Of a stretch of 64,000 nucleotides of DNA, positions 7,344 to 13,936 are shown piece by piece. Within the stretch, counting starts at the first letter, position 1; the number at the start of each line of letters is the position of its first letter. The notes under the pieces were generated by a model, which saw only the letters and a program-made list of their open reading frames with translations, did not search any database and was not told where the DNA came from. The translations under genes and the position numbers were made by a program. Source of the stretch: OMII01 sp947467385 (GTDB lineage Bacteria; Bdellovibrionota_C; UBA2361; OMII01). The stretch lies in contig JBIKLA010000001.1 in NCBI GenBank assembly GCA_044360075.1, positions 244,217 to 308,216 of the forward strand, given 5' to 3'.

Positions 7344-8540
7344 ATGAAGACCCAGATCGGACTCGACCGCATCCTCTCGGACAAAAAGCTCCTCAAGCAG
7401 CTCGACGGAAACGTCGCGTACCTCTGCCACAGCGCCTCTGTGACGAGCGACTTCACGTTTGGCGCCGAAGAGCTTAAGCGCAAGCTGGGCAAGCGGCTCG
7501 TTCGCCTCTTCTCGCCGCAGCACGGAATCTTTAGCGACGTGCAGGCGAACATGATCGAGAGCTCGGACATCGTTCACCCGTTCCTTAAGGTGCCCGTGTC
7601 GAGTCTCTATGGCGAGTCGAGAGTTCCCTCTGATCGTTCTCTCAAGAACGTTGACCACCTGCTTGTTGATTTGCAGGACATCGGCACGCGGATCTACACC
7701 TACATTTGGACGCTCTCGCACGTCATGGAAGCATGCCGGGGTAAGGACATCACGGTGTGGGTGCTCGATCGCCCAAATCCCATCGGTGGCACTGAGATCG
7801 AGGGCAACGTGCTCGACCCCGCCTTCTCGTCATTTGTTGGCCGCTATCCGATGCCGATGCGCCACGGCCTCACCATGGCTGAGGTTGCCAACTACCTCCA
7901 GGCGAGGTTCCCCAAGACGCGCTGCCGCCTCAAAATCGTGCCGATGAAGGGGTGGCGCCGCTCGATGTTCTTTGAGGAGACGGGTCTCCCGTGGGTTCCG
8001 CCATCCCCCAACATCCCGACGGTAGACTCGTGCTTTCCGTATGTGGGCTCTGTCATCCTCGAGGGAACGAACATCTCCGAGGGGCGCGGCACAACGAGGC
8101 CCTTCGAGTTTGTGGGGCATCCAAAGCTTGAGCCCCATACTTTTTGTCAGGAGCTTGAGAAAGCTTTCGCCAAGGCCTCGTGCGAAGGATTTAAGATCCG
8201 GCCGGCGGGTTTCATTCCGACTTTCGACAAGCACAAGGGTAAGCTGTGCGGGGGATTCCAGATGCTTGTGACCGACAGGCGCCGCTTCCGCCCGTGGCTT
8301 GTGTTCCATATCGTTTGCCGCACCCTGGTGCAGCGGCTCGGCAAGGATTTTGTGTTCAACCCGCCGCCGTACGAGTATGAGCACAAGAAGCTTCCGATCG
8401 ACATCCTGAATGGCACGGATGCCCTCAGGCTTTGGTATCGTTCACCCAAGGGCTCGCTGAAGGAGCTTAAGGAGATCGAGTCAGAAGGGATTCGCAACTA
8501 CCGCACGATCCTTCGGGACTGCACGGTGTATTCGAGATAG
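7344..8540 (+). CDS. namZ: Exo-beta-N-acetylmuramidase NamZ (DUF1343, GH171)
   Basis: A 398-aa protein with the DUF1343/NamZ signatures FSPQHGIFSD (about residues 55-64), DLQDIGTRIYTYIW (about 111-124), LDRPNPIGG, MRHGLTMAE and EGTNISEGRGTTRPFEF (about 238-254). The founding NamZ cleaves terminal non-reducing MurNAc from peptidoglycan fragments. Many homologues are secreted; this one starts MKTQIGLDRILSD with no signal peptide, so I infer a cytoplasmic muropeptide-recycling role. The last codons (TVYSR-stop) are duplicated at 12727-12747 directly before amgK, showing that namZ and amgK were once adjacent with only 3 nt between them. GlcNAc or MurNAc released here would be the substrate of AmgK. 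Confidence 0.92.
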   Translation: MKTQIGLDRILSDKKLLKQLDGNVAYLCHSASVTSDFTFGAEELKRKLGKRLVRLFSPQHGIFSDVQANMIESSDIVHPFLKVPVSSLYGESRVPSDRSLKNVDHLLVDLQDIGTRIYTYIWTLSHVMEACRGKDITVWVLDRPNPIGGTEIEGNVLDPAFSSFVGRYPMPMRHGLTMAEVANYLQARFPKTRCRLKIVPMKGWRRSMFFEETGLPWVPPSPNIPTVDSCFPYVGSVILEGTNISEGRGTTRPFEFVGHPKLEPHTFCQELEKAFAKASCEGFKIRPAGFIPTFDKHKGKLCGGFQMLVTDRRRFRPWLVFHIVCRTLVQRLGKDFVFNPPPYEYEHKKLPIDILNGTDALRLWYRSPKGSLKELKEIESEGIRNYRTILRDCTVYSR

Positions 8541-8772
8541 CTGTAGGAAGAGGGCGGGAAACTAGCGCAGGAGCTTTTAAGCAGGAGCTCCGACCTCAGC
8601 GGCACCCGCCTGGTTGAAGTGCCGCAGCATGCCGGAGACATGTCGACGCGCCGCTTCTGCCGGCGTGCGCTCTCGGGTGGGGTCGGTGGAAAGCGCGGCT
8701 CTCATTCTTCTCTCGGGGGCACCAGGTCCAGTTGGGGGAGGTCCGCGAGGGCTCACGCAGGACGACACCTTT
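8520..8772 (+). repeat. Left copy of a ~252-bp direct duplication (namZ tail + amgK head)
   Basis: This segment aligns base for base, with scattered differences and one inserted G, to 12727-12978. It contains the last ~20 nt of namZ and the first ~75 codons of amgK. The similarity stops at the run ACACCTTT on both sides. In this left copy the namZ end is functional and the amgK head is decayed; in the right copy the reverse holds. The pair brackets a ~4-kb accessory segment. Confidence 0.93.
8541..8772 (+). pseudogene. Truncated, decayed 5' fragment of amgK
   Basis: This matches codons 1 to ~75 of the intact amgK at 12751-13854. The start codon reads TAG instead of ATG, and an extra base (around 8680) in the run equivalent to GGGTGGGCCGG shifts the frame; the copy then ends abruptly where a T-rich stretch begins. 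No protein can be made from it. It retains phrases of the kinase N-terminus such as LAQELLSRSSDLSGTRLVEV. It marks the original position of amgK directly behind namZ. Confidence 0.9.
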
Positions 8773-8776
8773 TTTA

Positions 8777-9223
8777 CTATCTGCGAGTAAGTCTCCGGTC
8801 GACTTTTCTTCGAGTCTCAAGCCCTAGAGCGAATTCGTCCCAATTTTCGGAATGCTTTTTCCAGGTAGAGAATCCTGGGTAGTTCTCTATTGTGGACTCA
8901 ATGTTGTCCTTTACTGGGTTTGCGAAGAGGTAGGCGATGGCTACGAGTGCTCTTCGCAGGGTGAGGACTGTGGGGGTGTCGGTGCCGTCATACCAGAAGG
9001 TTCTCTTTCTTCGGCTGAGGATGCGGTTAAGCATGTGAGCTGATTCAGTCTTAAAGTGACGGATGAAACTTGGGACGTGGTCTGGGTTTTTGACTACGAG
9101 GATCATGTGGATGTGGGTCGCCTGTGTGAGGAGGTGGCAGATGGTGACGGGGTAGAGGAGCTGCGCTGCGGCGAGGCAGCTCTTGATGATGGCTGGGCAG
9201 AGGGGCGGGTTTAAATAGCCCAT
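8777..9223 (-). pseudogene. Y1 (REP/IS200-type) transposase remnant
   Basis: A 148-aa open frame with the HUH-transposase signature THIHMILVV (histidine pair HxH, about residues 36-44), then a conserved block around FKTESAHMLNRIL and IAYLFANPVKDNI (about 95-108), whose Tyr sits where RAYT-like Y1 enzymes carry the nucleophile. Y1 transposases nick and rejoin single-stranded DNA at hairpins. The N-terminus is short: a stop codon lies directly before the first ATG, the expected upstream residues are missing, and the Asn usual before HxH is replaced (ATHIHM). I therefore call it a truncated or decaying copy, though catalytic residues remain. It sits ~1 kb from an array of GTAGCCCGGCTAC palindromes, the kind of hairpin such enzymes act on. 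Confidence 0.65.
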
Positions 9224-9313
9224 CTACAGAGGAACAGGGGACGACAGGGCGAAGGGGAACCTCCAGGCCACCTCCTTGTCTTGTTGAAGCACGAATGTTT
9301 GTGGTTGCTTACA

Positions 9314-9688
9314 CTACGGCAGAAAATTAAGGCTTGGCCCTTGCATGGGTTGCCCTAGCGCATCGTTCGGTAGAATTGAAGTCACCGTGCGCTTATAGGT
9401 ATGGTTTGGATCGCCTAGGCTTTTCCTTAGCCAATCTGTAGACTCCCGCTCGGTTGTCACTACGCTATAACCCGTACCCCACGGACCAGCATAACGCCCT
9501 TGCGGTATCGGTAACGCAGGGCCAAACGGTGGGGCAACGGGCACAATTTCATTCGGGTATAAATTACCGCCGGTGATCGCGCCAAGATTCCCAACACCGT
9601 TGGCCGCTAGGTATGCCGCTGCACTCTGCACTTGAGCATGCGCGTTGCTAGCGCACGCCAGTAATGTAACAAGTGTAATGAATCGCAT
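9314..9688 (-). CDS. Small exported protein of unknown function, 124 aa
   Basis: I do not recognise the family. The N-terminus MRFITLVTLLACASNAHA is a convincing Sec signal peptide with an AxA cleavage site before QVQSAAAYLA. The mature ~105 aa is Gly/Pro-rich with short conserved-looking phrases (GNLGAITGGNLYP, GRYAGPWGTGYS) and no Cys. The ATG at 9686-9688 has GGAGA 8 nt upstream; a longer in-frame start at 9733 would hide the signal peptide. Base composition here is more AT-rich than the flanking core genes, consistent with its place inside the inserted segment. Confidence 0.55.
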   Translation of the reverse strand: MRFITLVTLLACASNAHAQVQSAAAYLAANGVGNLGAITGGNLYPNEIVPVAPPFGPALPIPQGRYAGPWGTGYSVVTTERESTDWLRKSLGDPNHTYKRTVTSILPNDALGQPMQGPSLNFLP

Positions 9689-9733
9689 GTGAAATGTCTC
9701 CGATGAATAATCGGCACCATGCCGACCATGCAC

Positions 9734-9840
9734 GCCCCCTCAAGATCGTGTCTGGTCTACACTTAGCGATGGGTTCCTAACATACAAAGTTAACACACGA
9801 AGTGAGCTGAAAGCGAAACAACTGTCAGCTTTCGTATTAC
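9734..9840. other. AT-rich intergenic stretch with one hairpin
   Basis: No gene is seen. An inverted repeat lies at about 9806-9834, with arms GAAAGC and GCTTTC around a 13-nt loop. This would be the upstream region of the small exported gene on the minus strand. Its lower GC stands out from the neighbourhood. Confidence 0.4.
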
Positions 9841-10200
9841 GTGTGTCATACGGTGATATAGGTTGCTCAGAAAAAGACCGGGAACTACCTTGGGCGAGGT
9901 GTATTTCTACCTATAGCCCGGCTCCACGCCATGCCCCCACGCAACGCATAGGCCAGTCGTCCCCCTAACGGCCACCAGCCGAGGAGGGGAAGAGCACTAG
10001 CGGAGAACAGGAGATACAAGTCCCGCTACCTAACGGAGAACGCAAGCGAGGCGTGGATGGTGTGCCTACGCCCTAAACAGGTTAGCAAGCTTCGGCATAG
10101 ACGGCGGGAAGAGCCCAGGAGGATAGCGCTAAGGTGCCTCCCTGGCGCGATCTCTCTCGGACTGACCTAGCCGTAGCCATGCGCATCTTGGGGAGAGAAT
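9841..10200 (+). ncRNA. Candidate structured-RNA relic, group II intron domain-I-like
   Basis: About 360 nt with no convincing reading frame but several complementary pairs: TAGCGG with CCGCTA (about 9998-10029), AGGCGT with ACGCC (about 10049-10073), and TTAGC with GCTAA (about 10082-10132). Phrases such as CCTAACGGAGAACGCAAGCG and CAAGCTTCGGCATAGACGGCG recall, from memory, domain I of bacterial group II introns, and the stretch begins GTGTG as intron 5' ends do. No domain V, no reverse transcriptase and no 3' end are seen, and the REP-like array follows. At best this is a truncated intron or another structured RNA. Confidence 0.3.
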
Positions 10201-10255
10201 CGGAGGTTGGATGGGAAAGTTGTGGGGGCGGGTAGTTTAGGGGCAAGCAAGGAAA

Positions 10256-10555
10256 GTAGCCCGGCTACAGGGGAAAAGGAAAGTAGCCCGGCTACAGGGG
10301 AAAGTAGCCCGGCTACAGGGGAAGACAAAGTAGCCCGGCTACAGGGGAAGACAGGGGAAAAAGTAGCCCGGCTACAGGGGAAGTAGCCCGGCTACAGGGG
10401 AAGAAGTAGCCCGGCTACAGGGGAAAAGTTGTGGGGGCGGGTAGTTTAGGGGCAAGCAAGGAAAGTAGCCCGGCTACAGGGGAAGAAGTAGCCCGGCTAC
10501 AGGGGAAAAGTAGCCCGGCTACAGGGAAAGACAGGGGAAAAAGTAGCCCGGCTAC
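10256..10555 (+). repeat. REP-like array: 11 copies of palindrome GTAGCCCGGCTAC
   Basis: Eleven exact copies of the 13-mer GTAGCCCGGCTAC (arms GTAGCC/GGCTAC around one base) start at 10256, 10283, 10304, 10330, 10363, 10383, 10406, 10465, 10488, 10510 and 10543. They are separated by short purine-rich linkers of the type AGGGGAA, sometimes with GACAGGGG added. All copies are in the same orientation. A larger unit is also repeated: a G-rich lead sequence with GTTGTGGGGGCGGG occurs at ~10217 and ~10428, each followed by the palindromes. A lone twelfth copy is at 12354-12366. A GTAG head followed by a GC palindrome is typical of REP elements mobilised by RAYT transposases. Confidence 0.85.
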
Positions 10556-10574
10556 GGGGGAAAACAGGGGAAAA

Positions 10575-10871
10575 ACGCCCGGCCCATGGGCCAAGGTTGA
10601 GGCGCTTGACCGGGGCGAGAGCTTTGGGATCGCCGTCTCAAATTCTGGCGCACCCATCCCGCCTGAAATAGCAGATAGGGTGATGGACGCTTTTTTTACC
10701 ACTAAGCCCCCCGGAAAGGGCACGGGGCTCGGATTAAGCATCTCAAGCTCCCTCGCAAAGGTTCATAACGGGAATCTTAGGCTCGATCCTAGCTCGCCGA
10801 CGCCGCGCTTCGTGCTTGTGCTTCCGAAGCGGCAGCCCCTCTCGGCGGTGACTCATGAGAGCGCTGCCTAG
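10575..10871 (+). pseudogene. 3' fragment of a histidine kinase (paralogue of 18974-20305)
   Basis: The last ~95 codons of a histidine kinase, from KVEALDRGESF through the ATP-binding G boxes FFTTKPPGKGTGLGLS to the C-terminal SAVTHESAA-stop. Against the intact kinase (20010-20305) I count 18 base differences in ~285 nt, of which 10 are synonymous, giving 7 residue changes. Similarity continues ~25 nt past the stop and begins right where the palindrome array ends. The fragment lacks the GAF, H box and N box, so it cannot be a kinase. The array happens to leave an open frame running into it, but that frame has no start signal. Confidence 0.88.
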
Positions 10872-11101
10872 CGCTTGAGCGGGTCGCCCTTTTCACTGCC
10901 ACACCGACAGCCACTCCCACGGCGCCCAATTGCAACCGCAACGCCGATTACAGCGCAACTAGCCTGGCCACAGGGGCAATCGATAGTCATTGGCATTGCG
11001 GTGAGTTAGCGGCAAGGGATTCGCGCCATCTCCGCTCGATTATCTTTTCCCCCCAAGTCTTGGTACAAAGGGGAAGAAGCGAGGCCATCATCGGGCAACC
11101 T

Positions 11102-11962
11102 ATGTCGAAACCTACCGATCAACATCCATCACTTTCGGTGACGCCGATCGGATACATCCGCACCAAGATGCGGACGAAATTTGACTCCCCCCACCAACCA
11201 AAGAACTCCGACGAAGAGAGAAATATCATCGAACTCATCCCCGGTATGAGGCTTGATCTCGCGCTGAAGGACCTAGCCTCGTTTAATCGGATATGGCTCG
11301 TGTGGTGGTTCCACCGCAACTCCTCCTGGAAACCTCTCGTCCTTCCCCCGCGAGGAACAGCGAAACGTCGGGGAGTCTTTGCAACTCGTTCACCGCATCG
11401 ACCAAACCCAATCGGCATCACCTCATTGCCGCTCATCGGAATCGAGGGCTCTAACTTGATAGTTGGCAAAGCCGACCTTGTTGATGGCACACCGATCCTT
11501 GATATCAAGCCGTATCTTGCGACAGTCGACGCGTTTCCGGAGGCCTCACTCGGATGGCTCTCTGACGTAGAGTCGCAACATGCCGAGCCACCACCGTACA
11601 CCACCACCTTTGCCCCCCTCGCCGAAGAGCAACTCGCGTGGCTTAGAACAGAGTGGAATGTGGATTTTCAGGAGAGAATGAGCGAAATCCTGAGCCGAGA
11701 TCCCTCGATCCATCGCACCCGACGCATCAGAAAGTGGGGGGGTGATAAACTTCAACTCGGCTGCGGTGCGTGGAAAGCAATATTCGTCGTGAAGGATATG
11801 ACGGTCCTCGTGGAAGCATTTCGGTGTGGATATCCTGACGAGTTGCTCATGCGTGGCCCAAACCCAGAGATCCCAGACCAAGACGCGCAGATAGCTTTCA
11901 AAACGCGATGGCCAGAGAGTCTCCTAAAGCCGATGCTCGTTGAAGATGATGTCGCCGTCTAA
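11102..11962 (+). CDS. trmO: tRNA m6t6A37 methyltransferase TrmO (TsaA/YaeB family)
   Basis: A 286-aa member of the UPF0066/TsaA family, which uses SAM to methylate N6 of threonylcarbamoyladenosine at position 37 of certain tRNAs. Signatures: VTPIGYIRTKM (about residues 13-23), LIWLVWWFHRN-like hydrophobic strand (FNRIWLVWWFHRN), and the catalytic-site block GVFATRSPHRPNPIGIT (about 93-109), followed by DGTPILDIKPYLA. The C-terminal ~80 aa (CGAWKAIFVVKDMTVLVEAFRCG) is an extension unlike the short tail of the E. coli enzyme. The ATG at 11102 has no strong ribosome binding site; a TTG at 11060 is an alternative. It sits inside the accessory segment between namZ and amgK and reads as intact, so it may have arrived with the insertion. 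Confidence 0.9.
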   Translation: MSKPTDQHPSLSVTPIGYIRTKMRTKFDSPHQPKNSDEERNIIELIPGMRLDLALKDLASFNRIWLVWWFHRNSSWKPLVLPPRGTAKRRGVFATRSPHRPNPIGITSLPLIGIEGSNLIVGKADLVDGTPILDIKPYLATVDAFPEASLGWLSDVESQHAEPPPYTTTFAPLAEEQLAWLRTEWNVDFQERMSEILSRDPSIHRTRRIRKWGGDKLQLGCGAWKAIFVVKDMTVLVEAFRCGYPDELLMRGPNPEIPDQDAQIAFKTRWPESLLKPMLVEDDVAV

Positions 11963-12726
11963 AGCGAGGCATCCTTCTCAAGCCATACGAAGAATTCGCA
12001 GTGAATCCTTCAAATAAATCTCGCCACACGTGGTTACACTTGATTATTGGTTTTTAAGACATACGCGAACCTCCTGTTGAGCTTCGACACGCGCAAAAGA
12101 GCTTCTCTCAAGCGACATTGTTCCTCTGTAGCCCGGTTCCATGGCCCAACGGGATGGAGGTTGTTCGCCGTTCCTAGGCAGCGCCTTATGATAGCCCCGC
12201 AAAGTGAATTAGCGAGCAGTAGTAGCCCTTCCTCAACACTAAACGTGCAGAACAGTAAGCTCCCATGGGGGGTGGTATTTCATCGCCTTTGACATACGCC
12301 ATAGGCCTCTTATCGAGGATGGCGAGGTTTAGTTGCGAATGATTCCGGGAAGAGTAGCCCGGCTACAGGGGGAAAACTGGCGGTTGTTCCGAGAGTTGTA
12401 GACGATCTGGTAGCGGGCAGAGGCTTTCGGTGTCCTGCTCCTGCGGTGCAGGAGCTTCTCCTTCGCCTCCCCTCAAGTGTAGCGCCTGAGTATGCAAGCG
12501 GGACCGGGGAGGTGAGATTAGGGGAAGTGTTGGAGTTGGGGAGGAGTGCGGACAGGGAGCAGGTGGGGGTTCAGGAGAGGGGGGATACGCATTAGCTCTC
12601 AAGCGCGCTGTGAGTTTGTATCGACTTTGGAATTTACCTTAAATTTTACCTTGGATTTTCCTGGGAGACTCGGGGATCGTTGTGGGATAACATGGCAGTC
12701 GAGCGGTTCGCTAGCGCGCGGGCTCA
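11963..12726. other. Gene-poor stretch with repeat remnants
   Basis: No convincing gene in ~760 bp. It holds a single GTAGCCCGGCTAC copy (12354-12366), a variant beginning TAGCCCGGTTCCA at ~12129 that resembles one at ~9914 (TAGCCCGGCTCCA), and a plus-strand open frame at about 12370-12594 (contains LAVVPRVVDDLVAG and LELGRSADREQ) that has no start and may be the tail of a lost gene. The stretch from 12600 to 12726 is plain sequence up to the namZ-tail duplication. Confidence 0.5.
12354..12366 (+). repeat. Isolated copy of the GTAGCCCGGCTAC palindrome
   Basis: This 13-mer is identical to the array units at 10256-10555 and is again followed by AGGGGG. It shows that the element also occurs singly, as REP elements do, and not only as one tandem expansion. 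Confidence 0.85.
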
Positions 12727-12978
12727 TGCACGGTGTATTCGAGATAGCAGATGGAAGAGGGCAGGAAACTAGCGCAGGAGCTTTTAAGCAGGAGCTCCGA
12801 CCTCAGCGGCACCCGCCTGGTTGAAGTGCAGCAGCTTGCGGGAGATATGTCGACGCGCCGCTTCTGCCGGCTTGCGCTCTCGGGTGGGCCGGTGGAAAGC
12901 GCGGTTCTTATTATTCTCTCGGGGGCACCGGGTCCAGTTGGGGGAGGTCCGCGGGAGCTCACGCAGGACGACACCTTT
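12727..12978 (+). repeat. Right copy of the ~252-bp direct duplication
   Basis: This partner of 8520-8772 begins with the last 21 nt of namZ (ending in its TAG stop), then CAG and the ATG of amgK. Here the amgK reading frame is intact. Because it carries a stray namZ tail, the ancestral order namZ-amgK with 3 nt between them can be read directly. Confidence 0.93.
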
Positions 12979-13854
12979 GTGGAGGTCGGGGCGTTCCTGA
13001 CGCAGCACGGCGTTCGGGTGCCGAAGCTCTTTGTGGATGGCAGGGATATCGGTGCGCTTATCGTGGAGGACATCGGGACAACCTCGCTCCTCTCCGTTGC
13101 CCAAAATGACAAGCCGCTTGACGGACGGCTCGCGGCGGAGCTCGGTCCTGACCCGCTCACGACGCTTTTCGGTAAGGCGCTCGGAATTCAGAAGGCCCTG
13201 CGCCTTCTGCCGCACGACGACCGCGTAGTCGTCTTTCAGCGGCGCTCGACGGACGCACAACGCGCCTCGCAGATTCGGGAGTTTCTTGAGCATTATGCCG
13301 TGCCGCGGGGCCTTTCAAGCACAGGGATAGCCGCAGTCGAGCGGCTGATGAGCGTCGTCTGTGACAGGGTCTCGCAGCACCCGCTTCAGGTGTCACACTT
13401 TGACTTCATGGCCTCCAACATTCAAGTTCTGCCCGAGGGAGATCTGTGCCTGATCGACTTTCAGGACATGTGCCTCGATTCGCCGGCGCGGGATGTTGTG
13501 TCGCTCTTAAACGATCGTGACTCTGACTCCGCGCTGGGACGGGAGCGGCAGCGGGAGCTCCTGCGCAAGTACATGGATGAGGTGAACACCTTCCCGGAGT
13601 TTCCCCAGCTCTACGACGAGTACCTGCTCCTGTGGGACCTCCGCGTGTCGGGCCGCTTTGCGCTTCTTGCAGAGCAGCGCGGCATCGCGCGCTACAAGAC
13701 CTGGATCCCGGGCACGCTTCGGCGCCTCGGGCGCACTCTTGTGCGGGCGAAGTCGACCATTCCAGAGGTAGACGAGGCGTTCGACGCGCTTGTGCGTTTC
13801 TCTCCTTTTATCAAGGAGGGCAGCAACGACCCGTGGGATTTTCCAGTTTCATAG
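12751..13854 (+). CDS. amgK: AmgK-like N-acetylmuramate/N-acetylglucosamine anomeric kinase
   Basis: A 367-aa aminoglycoside-phosphotransferase-fold kinase. The catalytic loop is HFDFMASN (His216, Asp218, Asn223; Brenner HxDxxxxN) and the metal-binding motif is LIDFQD (about 236-241), followed by SPARDVVSLL. AmgK of Pseudomonas phosphorylates MurNAc or GlcNAc at the anomeric carbon; MurU then makes UDP-MurNAc, skipping MurA. The DFQD and D-V-SLL spacing matches AmgK better than antibiotic kinases, and the former adjacency to namZ, which releases MurNAc, supports the call. No MurU gene is in the window. The ATG at 12751 sits 3 nt after the duplicated namZ stop. Other sugar or aminoglycoside kinases remain possible. 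Confidence 0.87.
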   Translation: MEEGRKLAQELLSRSSDLSGTRLVEVQQLAGDMSTRRFCRLALSGGPVESAVLIILSGAPGPVGGGPRELTQDDTFVEVGAFLTQHGVRVPKLFVDGRDIGALIVEDIGTTSLLSVAQNDKPLDGRLAAELGPDPLTTLFGKALGIQKALRLLPHDDRVVVFQRRSTDAQRASQIREFLEHYAVPRGLSSTGIAAVERLMSVVCDRVSQHPLQVSHFDFMASNIQVLPEGDLCLIDFQDMCLDSPARDVVSLLNDRDSDSALGRERQRELLRKYMDEVNTFPEFPQLYDEYLLLWDLRVSGRFALLAEQRGIARYKTWIPGTLRRLGRTLVRAKSTIPEVDEAFDALVRFSPFIKEGSNDPWDFPVS

Positions 13855-13936
13855 GCGCGAGCCCAGAGACTGAATCATGCGGCGGCTCTGAGTGTTTTGT
13901 GCTACCGTTCGGCCGTTTAGGCACGTGAGGGCACCT

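Noticed and set aside
10256..10555. CRISPR array
   Set aside because: The repeat is a 13-bp palindrome with linkers of only ~8-20 purine-rich bases that resemble each other; there are no unique spacers and no cas genes.
10431..10871. A 146-codon plus-strand gene through the repeat array into the kinase fragment
   Set aside because: The frame is open by chance through the repeats; there is no ribosome binding site and only the last ~95 codons have homology, to the end of a kinase.
12546..12824. Plus-strand 92-codon frame ahead of amgK
   Set aside because: It overlaps the duplicated namZ tail and the amgK start in another frame, with no start signal.
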